59,357 nt of DNA from Bacteroidales bacterium (GTDB taxonomy: Bacteria > Bacteroidota > Bacteroidia > Bacteroidales > F082). Positions 47,853 to 58,700 of this stretch are shown here, one piece after another. The stretch lies in assembly GCA_024689285.1 (NCBI GenBank), contig JAILDR010000060.1:1-59357 (forward strand), read 5' to 3'. The first letter of the stretch is position 1. The number at the start of each line of letters is the position of its first letter. Position numbers and translations under genes: made by a program. The notes under the pieces were generated by a model that saw only the letters and a program-made list of their open reading frames with translations, did not search any database and was not told the DNA's origin.

Positions 47853-49595
47853 TTACTTGATTTCAACAGCCAGTTGGTTGTCGAGGGTCTTGACCTTACC
47901 GTCGTTACCACGTACTTGGATAGCTGTGAAGACGTACAAGTCACCAACATTGGCACCATTGAACACGCTCTTGATTTCTTCGCTGAATTTAGGACCGCTC
48001 ACTTTAGCCTCGCGGTTGGTACCAGCCTTGGTCTTATACTTCACTGTGTAACCCACCACATCGTAATGCACGCCTTCGAAGTCAAAGTCCTTCATTTCAG
48101 CTTCCACACCATTGGCAGCCAACAGGGCGCCCTTCGTCACTTGACCGTTCACCACGTTACGGATGATAGCAGTAGGCTTAGGCAGGTCTTTCACACGGAA
48201 CTTCATGCTTCCGAGGTTAGAACCGGCAGAGCTGACGTTCACCGTCACCTCATTGGCATCGCCCGGGCGCAGGTTATAGGTACCATTACCAGTCCTAGTC
48301 AAAGTAGCACCAGTGGCAGTGGCTGAGATTTCACCACCGACACCGCCACCGACGGCAATCGGGTTATCAATACCACGATACACCACATTCATCTTGACAG
48401 CAGATACACTCACCGCAGGAGGAGCCACGGTGAAGGAGCCGGAGAACGGATATTCGGTCATCTCGTTCTTGACAGGATCCAGCATGTCGATGACACCGGT
48501 ATAGCTGTGCGAACCGACACCCACGTTCCATTCCAGCGGAATCACACCTTGAGCATTGCTGGTGTACTCTTTCTCAGCACCGCCGTCTAACTTGACGCGG
48601 GCGGTCAGTTGCGAGTTCTTCCAAGCAGTCACCATAGCCTGAGCCTTATAGGTCTGGCCGGAAAGGAGGTAACCACTCTCGGCAAACACCCTGGCACCAA
48701 CCTCATCGAAGGTGAAGTCTTGGGCGTGAATGTCTGACATCAATTCGCTGATGGCGTTCAACTCGGCGGTCTGGGCCTCAGAAATAATCTTATTTAATAA
48801 GGTGACGTCAGCAACCAAAACGGTGTGATGGAAGTTGTGGTACTCCCAGCTGTCTTGCACCATATCGGTGGAACCGGGATAGTAGCTAATCTTAGCACCG
48901 TAGTACTCGCCCTCCAAGGGAAGTCTCTTCATCTGGTTTTCGCTATAGCCATTTTCCAGCAAATAAGCTTTCGTTCCGTAGATGCTGTCGGTAAGGAGAC
49001 CGATTTCGTGGATGTGTTCAGGACCAGCTGCCTTAATCACTTCGTGACGGAATTTTCTCATCTTCTCAGAAAGTTCATAAGCTTTACCGCCATTGCCCGG
49101 ACCCTCAGGGTCACCCATCATGAACATGGTAGGCTGGTTGTAGCCGTCTCTCGACTTTACTTTTGCAGTATTGATGTCATAAATCGTACGGCCGTTAAGA
49201 GTGGTATTAGAACTCTTCAGCAATCCTATTTCTTCAACAGCCATCTTGATGGCTTCTTCATCCGAAGCAGCCTTGCTCAGTTCAACCTCCTTCACGAGAT
49301 CCCATTTAAGAGCCTCAACGTAGTTGATGAGATCGGTAGCTTCATTTCTCAACACCTGAGCCTTCTCCCAATATGGGCCGACCTTTTCCTGATCCAAGCC
49401 ATATTGCTCTTCAAAGGCGGCGTATTTCTGATTAATCTGATTCGAAAGTGTAATATTGGTGGTTTGCACACCGGCATTCACGGTATCGAAGGCATCAAGG
49501 ATGTCTTTCGAGACGTTCATTGCTAACAAGGCAGTATAGACCAGGTACATCATACCGATCATTTTCTGTCTTGGGGTTTCTTTTGCGCCTGACAT
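47853..49595 (-). CDS. porM: Type IX secretion system motor protein PorM/GldM
   Basis: 580 residues. One N-terminal membrane helix (KMIGMMYLVYTALLAMNV, 11-28) is followed by a long periplasmic part: helical D1, then Ig-like domains ending in DNQLAVEIK. PorM transmits proton-driven motion from PorL to the outer-membrane ring. The length is about 60 residues above the roughly 515 I know for GldM/PorM. The extra part seems to lie in the D1-D2 region around residues 150-230 (MFMMGDPEGPGNGG). 43 bp after porL. Confidence 0.94.
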   Translation of the reverse strand: MSGAKETPRQKMIGMMYLVYTALLAMNVSKDILDAFDTVNAGVQTTNITLSNQINQKYAAFEEQYGLDQEKVGPYWEKAQVLRNEATDLINYVEALKWDLVKEVELSKAASDEEAIKMAVEEIGLLKSSNTTLNGRTIYDINTAKVKSRDGYNQPTMFMMGDPEGPGNGGKAYELSEKMRKFRHEVIKAAGPEHIHEIGLLTDSIYGTKAYLLENGYSENQMKRLPLEGEYYGAKISYYPGSTDMVQDSWEYHNFHHTVLVADVTLLNKIISEAQTAELNAISELMSDIHAQDFTFDEVGARVFAESGYLLSGQTYKAQAMVTAWKNSQLTARVKLDGGAEKEYTSNAQGVIPLEWNVGVGSHSYTGVIDMLDPVKNEMTEYPFSGSFTVAPPAVSVSAVKMNVVYRGIDNPIAVGGGVGGEISATATGATLTRTGNGTYNLRPGDANEVTVNVSSAGSNLGSMKFRVKDLPKPTAIIRNVVNGQVTKGALLAANGVEAEMKDFDFEGVHYDVVGYTVKYKTKAGTNREAKVSGPKFSEEIKSVFNGANVGDLYVFTAIQVRGNDGKVKTLDNQLAVEIK

Positions 49596-49638
49596 AATCT
49601 TACTCCTTTTTTATATTAAACGATAGGGTTGAGTAGAA

Positions 49639-50484
49639 TTATGCCTTGATATTCATTGCTGACAACATTCCACCATAGACATTGTTCAAAGCGGTCAAGC
49701 GCTGTGACAACTGGGTCAACTGTTGGTTGAGTTGGCCTGCGTTCTGTGATGAAGCGGTGAGGTTATCCATATACTTGTTCATAGTTTCGGTCAACTTCTT
49801 GCTGGCAGCAGAGGTCTGCTCAGCACCTTGGAGCTGGAGCTCATAGATGGAGTTGAGTGATGTCATGCTTGCGGCCACCTTCTTAATGGTATTGGCATCA
49901 AGAGCACTGAAGTCAAGCTTGCCGAGAGAATCAGAGAGTTTCTTGTTGGTCTCAACATAGCTGTTGGAGAACTCGGAGATGGACTTTGTGGCACGATCCA
50001 TAGCGTTGGCATAGTTGGTGGTAGCGGCCATAGCATTGCTGATGTCTGCCATCTGACCGGCATTAGCGGCCAATTTGTCAAGGCCTTTGCCAATCTTATT
50101 GAAGGTTTCCTCGCTGACATTCATCTTTTCGAACATCTTGCTGAGCATAGCATCTTCGACGCTGGAGGGAGCACCCTTCGAGGTGGAACCAGTAGTAGCA
50201 AATTGTGTCTTCGTCTTACCATCCCAGTCTTCCTCAAGTTCGACGAAAACATTGTCCCAAGCATAGTCGACATGTTGAGGCTCAAAAGCCGACATGAAGA
50301 AAATCAATGCTTCGATACCCAAACCGAGAGCCAGCATAAAGTCAGCACCAGGGATGTGGGTCAATTTGAAGTATGCACCAATCATAACCACAGAGGCGCC
50401 CCAACCATAGAGGTAGCCCATAAAGGTTTTGAACTTTCTCGAAACGAGGAATTGTTGGAATTTGCTAAGTTCTTTCTTTGCCAT
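49639..50484 (-). CDS. porL: Type IX secretion system motor protein PorL/GldL
   Basis: 281 residues. Two membrane helices (about 18-62) include FMGYLYGWGASVVMIGAYFK and the conserved glutamate in LGIEALIFFMSAFEP, which takes part in proton flow. The cytoplasmic remainder is a long coiled coil rich in Asn/Ser/Ala (LTASSQNAGQLNQQLTQLSQ). PorL and PorM form the inner-membrane rotary motor. Lies 73 bp after porK. Confidence 0.95.
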   Translation of the reverse strand: MAKKELSKFQQFLVSRKFKTFMGYLYGWGASVVMIGAYFKLTHIPGADFMLALGLGIEALIFFMSAFEPQHVDYAWDNVFVELEEDWDGKTKTQFATTGSTSKGAPSSVEDAMLSKMFEKMNVSEETFNKIGKGLDKLAANAGQMADISNAMAATTNYANAMDRATKSISEFSNSYVETNKKLSDSLGKLDFSALDANTIKKVAASMTSLNSIYELQLQGAEQTSAASKKLTETMNKYMDNLTASSQNAGQLNQQLTQLSQRLTALNNVYGGMLSAMNIKA

Positions 50485-50557
50485 GACAATGAAAATTTAA
50501 TGTGTTTGAAAAATTGATTATGTTTATTTGTTTTATTGATTTCTACTTTCTACTGAA

Positions 50558-51970
50558 TTATCTATATACTCTTGACATTCTCGGGTTATCGCCCTTGTTG
50601 CGGCCAAGATAAGGCTGGATGCAACGGAAGCCGGTGTAGCAGTTGGCAGAATCCTGATACTGATAGTCGCGGGTGGTGACTTGCAGATAATAGGACACAT
50701 CTTTCCAAGAGCCTCCACGAACAACCTTGCGCTTCATGACCGGTGGGTCATCGTTCTTGGCATTGTAGGTGTAGTTGGGGTTCATGTCCCAAGTAAAGTT
50801 GTAGGAATTGGGGTCATAGGCGGTGTTGGTCCATTCAGCAACATTGCCAGCCATGTCGTAGAGACCCCAACCATTGGGCGGGTAGCAGCCCACCACGAGG
50901 GTGCGCAGGCCACCATCGGCGAGATAGTTACCACGACGCGGCTTGAAGTTGGCCATGAAGCAACCTTTGGCGTTGGCGGCGTTAGGACCACCCCACGGAT
51001 ACGGATTCAGCATGTGACCACCACGTGCAGCCCATTCCCATTCGGTCTCAGTGGGCAGACGGAACTCACTCAGGTCAACACCCTTGCGCGAACGCAGATA
51101 AGCATTGAGCAGTTCTGTACGCCACACGCAGAAAGCACGAGCCTGCTGCCATGTGACACCCACCACCGGATAATTGTCGTAGGCCGGATGCCAAAAATAT
51201 TTTTCCGTCATCGGGTCGTTGAAGGAATAGCTATAGTCATGAATCCAACACAGTGTGTCGGGATAGACGCTGATGACCTCAGCACGGGCATAGACCGAAC
51301 GGTCGCTGTAGCCCTGTTTACGGTTCGACCATGCGCCTTTTCGGTCGACATTGATACCAGCGTCGGCTTCACCAAGTGAATAGTCGTTCTGCGTGAGCTT
51401 TCCATCAGCGAACTCCTTCTTAGCGGCAGCTTGCAGGTCAAACCAATAGTAGGAATAATAAAGCTTGCGAGGGTCGATGTCTTTTCTCATAAAATATCTC
51501 TCGTTTTCGGGGAGATACATAGGCTCAAGGGCTTCGCGCACGTCTTGTTCCTTGCTGTTCCAATCCAATTTTTCTTTCCAGTTCAAGTGAGGCGGGTCAA
51601 AAGTCTCACCCGTTTTGCTCTCGGTGATAGCGAACCTGTCAGGGAACGCATCGGCTAAAAGACGACGGGCAATAGAGTCGCGAACCCAGTACACAAACTG
51701 GCGATACTCGTTGTTAGTGATTTCGGTTTCATCCATAAAGAATGCCGAAACACTCACCGTCTTGGGTTCATTAAGATAGGAATTGGTAATGTCTTCACCA
51801 CCGGCACCCATGGTAAAGTTGCCTTGTGGTACGAACACCATTCCATAAGGATCAGGCTGGTTGAAAGTCTTGTTGGCTTTTCTCACTCCAACCAATTCGC
51901 CTTGATTCGAGTTGCCGCAGGCCGAAAGAAGCAGCAATGCGACGGAAAATACGAACAGCAGTCTCTTCAT
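50558..51970 (-). CDS. porK: Type IX secretion system lipoprotein PorK/GldK
   Basis: 470 residues. Signal peptide with lipobox LLLSAC, so it is lipid-anchored to the outer membrane. Most of the protein has the formylglycine-generating-enzyme (sulfatase-modifying) fold: GNFTMGAGGED, DETEITNNEYRQFVYW, RLPTETEWEWAARGG, NGWGLYDMAGNVAEWTN and VVRGGSWKD. In PorK the fold is structural. It builds a ring with PorN. It follows porP after 150 bp and has its own -7 box at 52066-52073. Confidence 0.95.
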   Translation of the reverse strand: MKRLLFVFSVALLLLSACGNSNQGELVGVRKANKTFNQPDPYGMVFVPQGNFTMGAGGEDITNSYLNEPKTVSVSAFFMDETEITNNEYRQFVYWVRDSIARRLLADAFPDRFAITESKTGETFDPPHLNWKEKLDWNSKEQDVREALEPMYLPENERYFMRKDIDPRKLYYSYYWFDLQAAAKKEFADGKLTQNDYSLGEADAGINVDRKGAWSNRKQGYSDRSVYARAEVISVYPDTLCWIHDYSYSFNDPMTEKYFWHPAYDNYPVVGVTWQQARAFCVWRTELLNAYLRSRKGVDLSEFRLPTETEWEWAARGGHMLNPYPWGGPNAANAKGCFMANFKPRRGNYLADGGLRTLVVGCYPPNGWGLYDMAGNVAEWTNTAYDPNSYNFTWDMNPNYTYNAKNDDPPVMKRKVVRGGSWKDVSYYLQVTTRDYQYQDSANCYTGFRCIQPYLGRNKGDNPRMSRVYR

Positions 51971-52065
51971 CTTCTTGACAATGATTTAATTACTATTTTT
52001 TTTACTTCTATTTATCTTCGTTTATAATAGTCTTTTTTCCGCTTTGTTTGTTCAAAAAGAACCGC

Positions 52066-52073
52066 CAAAATTA
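52066..52073 (-). promoter_or_regulatory. -7 box for porK
   Basis: Reads TAATTTTG on the minus strand, 95 bp before the porK ATG, within the 150-bp porP-porK gap. It suggests that porKLMN can be transcribed apart from porP. Confidence 0.55.
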
Positions 52074-52120
52074 GAAAATATTATCTTTAATCCGCATTTT
52101 TTTGATTTTTTTCCGAATTT

Positions 52121-53089
52121 TTATAGATATCTGACGCTACGATAGTCTCGTGGCGTGCGGTCGAGGTCAAGCTTGAAGCAGTAGCCGAGGGAGACCTCAT
52201 GAGAACCAGGCAGGCCCAAGCCCATCATGTTGATGTCGTATGCATAGCCTATGGTGAAGCCCTTGATTGACAATCCCGCCGTGATGCCAATGGACTCTTG
52301 CGGACGGTAGTTGACACCCAAGGAAATCAGATTGTTATATATTGCTTTAGCACCCACATTGAGCTGCCATGAAGCAATGTCGGTCATAGCAGCTACTGAA
52401 GGCACAAAGGTAAAGGATGGAAGTTCTTCGAATTGGAAAGGATAGCCAGCAACGAAGTAGAAAGTGCGGTCGTTGACAAAGCTTGCGCTACTGGTATTCT
52501 GCTCACTGAGTGCCTTTGACATGGTCTCCAACACGTTTACGGCAGAAATGCCAACGAAAACCGACTCGGGAATCTGCCAAAACAGACCTATATTCATGTC
52601 AATGAGCATAGCACTTTGTTCGGCCAAACCTTCCAAGATTGGATCGTTTTCTTGAGTGGGGTGCAACGAGCCGAAATCAACGGTGCGGTTGCAGATGTTG
52701 GCAGCAATGCCGATACCAAGAGTTGAACCTCCCAAATCGAGGTGGAAGGAATACCCTAAACCAAAACTGGTGCCGTCTTCAAAGCCTATGTGGTCTTTCA
52801 TCACAGCCACACTTAAACCTCCGTGCAACACGCGTATGGGCATGTCGGCTGTAATCAGGTAGGTGGTAGGTGACATATCATTACCTTCAGAATCTTTGAA
52901 GCCTGCCCATTGCTGACGGTAAAGACCCAGCACATTAATACCCTGGCTCATGCCGGCAAAGCCTGCATTAATATAGGTATAAGAATTGGCATAGTTGGTG
53001 AAAATGGGCTGCTGTTGAGCCTTCAACTGGGTCAAAGTGACCGTAGTAAAAGCTACAAGGAGCGCAATATGTAGGGTTTTCGTCTTCAC
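52121..53089 (-). CDS. porP: Type IX secretion system membrane protein PorP/SprF family
   Basis: 322 residues with a signal peptide ending in QLKAQ. The mature start QQPIFTNYANSYTYINAGFAG and the repeated strand pairs ending in SLGYCFKL are typical of the PorP/SprF outer-membrane beta-barrel family. PorP is reported to bind T9SS parts near the cell surface. First gene of the porP-K-L-M-N cluster and, as in Porphyromonas, ahead of porK. Confidence 0.93.
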   Translation of the reverse strand: MKTKTLHIALLVAFTTVTLTQLKAQQQPIFTNYANSYTYINAGFAGMSQGINVLGLYRQQWAGFKDSEGNDMSPTTYLITADMPIRVLHGGLSVAVMKDHIGFEDGTSFGLGYSFHLDLGGSTLGIGIAANICNRTVDFGSLHPTQENDPILEGLAEQSAMLIDMNIGLFWQIPESVFVGISAVNVLETMSKALSEQNTSSASFVNDRTFYFVAGYPFQFEELPSFTFVPSVAAMTDIASWQLNVGAKAIYNNLISLGVNYRPQESIGITAGLSIKGFTIGYAYDINMMGLGLPGSHEVSLGYCFKLDLDRTPRDYRSVRYL

Positions 53090-53130
53090 TTTTGTTAGCG
53101 GTATTATGCTAGTTTGAAACTGCGAATTTA

Positions 53131-53138
53131 CAAAAATA
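53131..53138 (-). promoter_or_regulatory. -7 box for porP
   Basis: Reads TATTTTTG on the minus strand, 41 bp before the porP ATG. Confidence 0.65.
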
Positions 53139-53169
53139 GTATTTACCTCGACAAATTAATTTTCAAAAA

Positions 53170-54645
53170 CTACCTAAAGAGCCTGATGATGTCGTTGCCG
53201 TTGGCCAGAATCACAAGGCCAAATACGATGATGAGACCCACCGTTTCAGCCACTTCCATGAACTTGTCGGAAGGTTTGCGTCGCGTAATGATTTCGACGA
53301 GCAGGAAGAGGATAAAACCACCGTCCAAGGCTGGAATGGGCAGGATATTCATTACTGCAAGTGCGATGGAGAGAAAAGCGGTAAGACGCCAAAACATACT
53401 CCAGTTCCAACGGTCAGGGAATATCTTGCCGATGCTGATGAAACCACCTACGCTCTCGTAAGCCTTGGTCTTGGGACTGAAAATGAGTTTGACTTGCTTC
53501 CAGTAGTCGCCAAGCTCATCAAAGGTTTGGTCAAAACCAGCGGGGATAGCCTGCCAGAAAGTGTAGTCGACGGTATTGAACTCATAGAAATCGGTCACTG
53601 GAGCCAGATAAGCACCAATCACGCCCTCAGTACCGAGATGCATCGGCAAAACGAGCGTGTCAAAGTCGCGAACGACTTTCAAATCGATATCTTTATCCTT
53701 GAACTGTTTGATGGTTTTCGTAAAGTCCTGATAATAAACCGTTTCAATATCATTGATACCGATGATTTGGTCGCCAATCTCCAAACCAGCGGCTTTGGCA
53801 ACACTGTTGGCTGTCATATTGGCCACAACAAAAGGCACGCGGAAAGAGATAAAAGTTGCGTCTTGCGAGCCAAGGAGCTTGGTGACGGCATCATCTGGAA
53901 GGTTGATGATAGTGTCTTTGCCGTTGCGCTCCACCTCAATGGTCTTTGCCTTATCGAGAATAATTTGCATCGGGATTTCACTGAAGTTTTCAATATATTT
54001 CCCATCAACAGCCAGAATCTTGTCGCCATCGCGAAGACCCAACTCATAACCAAGGCTGTCGACGGAGATACCATATTTGTTGACTTGTTCAGTGGGCAAA
54101 TAACTCTTGCCTTCCTTGGCCAGCAGACCAATGTAGATGACGAAAGCCAACAACACGTTCATGAAAACGCCCGCTACCATGATGATAAAGCGTTGCCAGG
54201 CTGGCTTGGAGCGGAACTCCCAAGGTTGTGCGGGCTGATTCATCTGCGATTTGTCCATAGACTCATCGACCATACCCGCAATCTTGTTGTAACCACCAAG
54301 CGGGAACCAACCGATGCCGTATTCCGTGCTGTCGCTGCGGCGCCAATCATCCTCAGGCAGGGTGCTCAGGTCAATGGGATCATAGTTTTTCTGCTTCTTG
54401 CCACTCGCATCCATGTATTCTGTGACCGTGTACTTCTCAGGAACATTCCTCGAGAAGAACCTAAACTGCCACTTGCCATTCACCTTCTTGCAGCGGAAGA
54501 GGGAGAAGCCCCAGTCGAAGAAAAGATAGAACTTTTCGACACGGGTTTTGAAGGCCTTTGCCGCCATGAAATGACCCAGTTCGTGGACAAACACAAGAAT
54601 GGACAGCGAAAGTACAAATTGCAATACCTTAATTAATATAGTCAT
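53170..54645 (-). CDS. rseP: RIP metalloprotease RseP (site-2 protease)
   Basis: Inner-membrane zinc protease that cuts transmembrane segments of anti-sigma factors or leftover signal peptides. 491 residues. HELGH at 21-25 is the zinc site and PALDGGFILF near the end gives the third ligand. Two PDZ-like regions lie between (ELGLRDGDKILAVDG and AKAAGLEIGDQIIGINDIET). Its own -7 box is at 54681-54688. It is 50 bp after the M23 gene on the same strand. Confidence 0.95.
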   Translation of the reverse strand: MTILIKVLQFVLSLSILVFVHELGHFMAAKAFKTRVEKFYLFFDWGFSLFRCKKVNGKWQFRFFSRNVPEKYTVTEYMDASGKKQKNYDPIDLSTLPEDDWRRSDSTEYGIGWFPLGGYNKIAGMVDESMDKSQMNQPAQPWEFRSKPAWQRFIIMVAGVFMNVLLAFVIYIGLLAKEGKSYLPTEQVNKYGISVDSLGYELGLRDGDKILAVDGKYIENFSEIPMQIILDKAKTIEVERNGKDTIINLPDDAVTKLLGSQDATFISFRVPFVVANMTANSVAKAAGLEIGDQIIGINDIETVYYQDFTKTIKQFKDKDIDLKVVRDFDTLVLPMHLGTEGVIGAYLAPVTDFYEFNTVDYTFWQAIPAGFDQTFDELGDYWKQVKLIFSPKTKAYESVGGFISIGKIFPDRWNWSMFWRLTAFLSIALAVMNILPIPALDGGFILFLLVEIITRRKPSDKFMEVAETVGLIIVFGLVILANGNDIIRLFR

Positions 54646-54680
54646 ATTTGAGTGTTTTTTTATCGGTTAGAAAAAGTGTG

Positions 54681-54688
54681 CAAAGATA
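54681..54688 (-). promoter_or_regulatory. -7 box for rseP
   Basis: Reads TATCTTTG on the minus strand, 35 bp before the rseP ATG. Confidence 0.7.
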
Positions 54689-54695
54689 GGATTTT

Positions 54696-55628
54696 TTAGT
54701 TAGTTGGAGCCATAGAAAGTGTCATATAATCGGCAGGATTAACAGGGATACTGTTGTGCCACAGCTCGAAATGAAGATGCTCGTGGTTAGTCTCTCCCGA
54801 TTCACCAAGGATAGCTATGGCCTCACCCGCCTTCACATAGTCGCCTTGTTTCTTCAGCAAGGTGGCGTTATGCTTGTATATGGAAAGATAGCTATCCTCA
54901 TGCTGTAGGCCAATGCAGTAGCCATCATCGATGGTCCAGACCGAAAAAACAACGGTGCCGTCCAAGGTGGCATTGATAATCTGGTCGCCTGACGAAGCAA
55001 TGTCGATGCCATAATGTCCCTCGGCAGGACTGAAAGCATTGATGACATTTCCCGTAAGAGGTACATAAAAGTTCTTTACCGATACGCTGGTCTTGACAGG
55101 AATCAAGTCGTCAGCAAAGAGGCTGAACTGGTTTTGGGATTCAAATTCCGCTCGTAACAGGCTGTCCTGCTTGGTCTTGTGAAGCGTAATAGTATCGGTG
55201 ACACCCGGGGGCAACGGTTCATAAATGTTGAGGCTGACATTTGCACTGTCGGCAGCAAAATCGTAACCGTTGACAATGCGCTGCAGGTTTTGGAAATAAA
55301 CATCTTTCTTGTCCATCTCACGACTCAACGAGTCGGCACGCAAACTTAGTTGGTACACCTCACGAGTAAGATTGGTATCGGTATAGCCTGGAATGTATTC
55401 CCTCAAAGGTGTGAAGGCAATGATGAAGGTCGTGATGACGGCCAACAACAAGACAAGGCCAAGGATAACCCAAATGAGGTTGAGCAAGTTGAGCCTAAAA
55501 TTAAGCATGGGACGACCCGTTTCATCATGCGACATGAGGAAGTCGTACTTGCGATTGAGCTTCTTCAAGGAAAGATTGCGGAGGCTATATTTCCGAGGTG
55601 TTTTATCTATTTTTGTTTCTTCTGCCAT
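54696..55628 (-). CDS. M23 family metallopeptidase (membrane-anchored LytM domain)
   Basis: 310 residues. Cytoplasmic basic N-terminus, one membrane segment (LIWVILGLVLLLAVITTFII), then a periplasmic coiled region and a C-terminal LytM domain. The zinc ligands are in GHYGIDIA and HEHLHFELW, so it is probably an active peptidoglycan endopeptidase. It would act in envelope growth or in opening the wall for large machines such as T9SS; the latter is inference from its neighbours. It has its own promoter at 55657-55664. Confidence 0.92.
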   Translation of the reverse strand: MAEETKIDKTPRKYSLRNLSLKKLNRKYDFLMSHDETGRPMLNFRLNLLNLIWVILGLVLLLAVITTFIIAFTPLREYIPGYTDTNLTREVYQLSLRADSLSREMDKKDVYFQNLQRIVNGYDFAADSANVSLNIYEPLPPGVTDTITLHKTKQDSLLRAEFESQNQFSLFADDLIPVKTSVSVKNFYVPLTGNVINAFSPAEGHYGIDIASSGDQIINATLDGTVVFSVWTIDDGYCIGLQHEDSYLSIYKHNATLLKKQGDYVKAGEAIAILGESGETNHEHLHFELWHNSIPVNPADYMTLSMAPTN

Positions 55629-55656
55629 TGGGTGGATTTTGTTAGAAAATAACTTG

Positions 55657-55664
55657 CAAAGATA
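55657..55664 (-). promoter_or_regulatory. -7 box for the M23 gene
   Basis: Reads TATCTTTG on the minus strand, 28 bp before the ATG at 55628. Confidence 0.7.
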
Positions 55665-55707
55665 GAAATTATTGCGCCTTCCACCAACGCATTTGCACGA
55701 TATTTGT

Positions 55708-55715
55708 TATTTTTG
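55708..55715 (+). promoter_or_regulatory. -7 box for the alpha-2-macroglobulin gene
   Basis: TATTTTTG, 27 bp before the ATG at 55743. Divergent from the M23 promoter. Confidence 0.7.
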
Positions 55716-55742
55716 CGTTGTATTTATAAAATTTTCATCAAG

Positions 55743-58700
55743 ATGAAATACACCACCATTATCTTCATGACCTTCGCCTTTGCGATTCTGGGTCTGTTGG
55801 CTTTTGCAACGCCCGGAAAGAGTCCCAATAATCCCGACCCCCAAAAAAACCCGAAAAACAACTATGAGACTATGTGGAAAAAAGTAAAGGAAAACCTTGA
55901 GAAAAACCTGCCGGAATCGGCTGAGAAAGAACTTGTTGCCATTGAGAAGCAAGCCTCAAAGGACAAAAACCCGACCCAACTGCTGAAGACTTGGCTCTAT
56001 CGGCAGAACATTATGCCGTTTACCGTGGAGGAAGACCCGCAACAGGCTTTCATCCAATACATTGAAGAAAAAGTCGGACAGTTGGACGAGGTGCACAATG
56101 CCCTGCTGCACGAGGAAATCGCCAAGGCTTACGCTGATTATTTAAGCGATAACGAATGGCGTATCCGCGAAAACCTGCCTATCGACGGGGACATTTCCAA
56201 GGTAGAGATGAAATATTGGGACAAAGAGAGTTTCAAAACGCGCATCAACCAGCATTATGACGAAGCCTTGAAGCCCGTCGAAGCATTGAAAAAGGCCAAG
56301 ACAGAGGATTTCATGGCGTTGTATGAAAACACCGAAAACAACGAGAAATACATTGAATATGAGGCTTCTATGTTTGAGTTCATGTTTCACCGCGTGGCGA
56401 AATACTATCAAGAAGAGGCCAACGCCGACCAAGCCGAGGGCGACACCGAAAAATGGTGGCTGCCCGCCAAGGATTTCGTGAAAGCCGATTTGGGCGATTT
56501 CGACAACCCGCTCATCAAATGCCTGAAAATCTATCAGGAACTGATTGCCTACAACCTTAAGGAAAAGAACGAAGATGTGCTGATTTACAATGATTTCAAG
56601 CGTTTGGAATTCGTCAACAACACCCTTGGCATCCTTCTCCATTACACGCAATACCAAGCCGCGATGGAGAATCTGAAGATGCAGCACAAAGACAATCCGC
56701 TTTCGACAGAAATCACCGCATTGATGGCGCAGAACCTGATGAACCAATACGAAAACAACGAAGAGGACAGCACCTATTTCGACAACTACAAGAAAGCCAA
56801 GACGATGTGCGAAGAGGCCATCGCCAAGTTCCCGAAGTCGAAGGGCGCGAAAAACTGCGTAAACCTCATCAAGCGCATTGAGGAGCCGCAAATCGACATC
56901 ACGCTGAACTCGGTGCAACTGCCCAACGAAGCCATTCCCGCCGTGCTGGAATACAAAAACACAACCGCACCTTATTATAGAATCGTGAAAATCAGCGAGA
57001 AAGAATTGAGCAAATTGAACAATATGCAAAAGGAGGATTTGCTCAAGGAATTGGAGAAAAAAACGCCCGTAGCGGAGCAGGATCTCACCTTGGCCGCCGA
57101 AACCGACTATCGCAGCCACAGCACCTTGATTGCCTTGCCTGCCTTAGAGGAAGGCATCTACTACCTGACTGCCACCACCAAACAAGGCATCAAGAGCGAG
57201 GATAAGACGCTGGTGCTCAATTTCCAAGTCTCCAACCTCGGTTACATCGTTGACCAAAAAGACGAAAAAATGACCGTGGTGACCGTTGACCGCAAAACGG
57301 GGAAAACTATGGAAGGCGTTACCGTTGAACTTTTCCGCCGCGAGTGGGACTACAAAGCCCGTGAACACAAGACCATCATTTTATCGACGTTTAAGTCCGA
57401 CAAAAACGGTCGCGCCGTGCTTGATGGGAAAGTGGGCAGCAACAACTCTTTTGGCATCAACCTGCGCAAGGACGATGACAACCTGCTTTCAGAAAGGTAC
57501 TTCCACCTCAATGAGCAGTACAAGAACAACAACGAGGTGTACGAAACGAAACTCTTCACCGACCGCGCCATCTATCGTCCCGGACAAACCGTCTATTTCC
57601 AAGGCATTACGACCCGCCGCCAAGGTGAGGACTTGAGCCTTGTGAACAATTACTCGGAAAAGGTTTCTTTCCGCGATGCCAACTGGCAAGAGATCAGTTC
57701 GGCCAACTTCAGCACCGACGAATACGGCTCGTTCAGCGGCTCGTTTGTCATCCCCACCGACAGGCTGAACGGCGTGTTCCACCTCAACGCCAATCGTGGC
57801 AGTGTGACCATCCGCGTGGAGGAATACAAACGCCCGACCTTCGAGGTGACTTTTGAACAGCCGAAAGAGCAATACGAACTGAACCAAGAAGTTACGGTGC
57901 GCGGCAACGTGAAAGCCTACGCCGGTTTCGGCTTGGACGATGTGGAATACACTTATCGTGTCGTCCGCAAGACCTCCTTCCCGTGGCGTTGCTGGTGGTG
58001 GTGGTACCCAGTCGTCGATGACGAGCAAATCACCCACGGCAAGGCCCGCACCGACGAAAACGGCAAGTTCGCCATCACCTTCAACCTGAAGCCTTCAAAG
58101 ACCATCGCGCCCGAGAAGCAGCCTATGTTCACCTACGAAATCGAGGTGACCGCCACGAGCAAGCAGGGCGAGACTCACGCTGACACTTACAGCATTCGCG
58201 CGGGCTACAACGAAATCGCCATCAACACTGACCTGCCCCGCACCATCGAGAAATCGGACCTCGGCAAGTACCAAATCACCGTGAGCAACCTCAGCTGGCA
58301 GCCCGCCAAGAGCCGCATCTCGCGCAAGATTTACCGCTACGACGACCTTGCTAAGATTAATTATTTTGAAGCCATGCAATATTTGGAAGTCTTTGACCGA
58401 CAATTGCTTAGCGATGAACAATTGAACAGGCTCTTCCCTGAATACAGTTTCTATGACAAGCGAACCAAGACTTTGGTCGATGAGGCCGAAATTATGGTGG
58501 ACGACAAGGCCAAGTTCTTGGAAGGCAAAACCTTGGGATCTGGAAATTATGTCGTGGAACTGAAGAGTCTGGACGATCCTTTGGCCGTTACGACGGAGGA
58601 ATTCACCGTTTACGAAAACGAGGCCAAAAAGATGCCTTATACCGCTATGGTTTGGAGCGATGTGGACAAATCGACCGCCCATCCCGACGACGAAATCAAG

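Noticed and set aside
53494..54636. Long plus-strand frame opposite rseP
   Set aside because: Shadow of the RseP gene, whose HELGH, PDZ and LDG motifs are all present.
56142..57119. Minus-strand frames opposite the alpha-2-macroglobulin gene
   Set aside because: The plus strand stays open for 1205 codons with MG2 and MG3 signatures; the minus-strand frames are its shadows.
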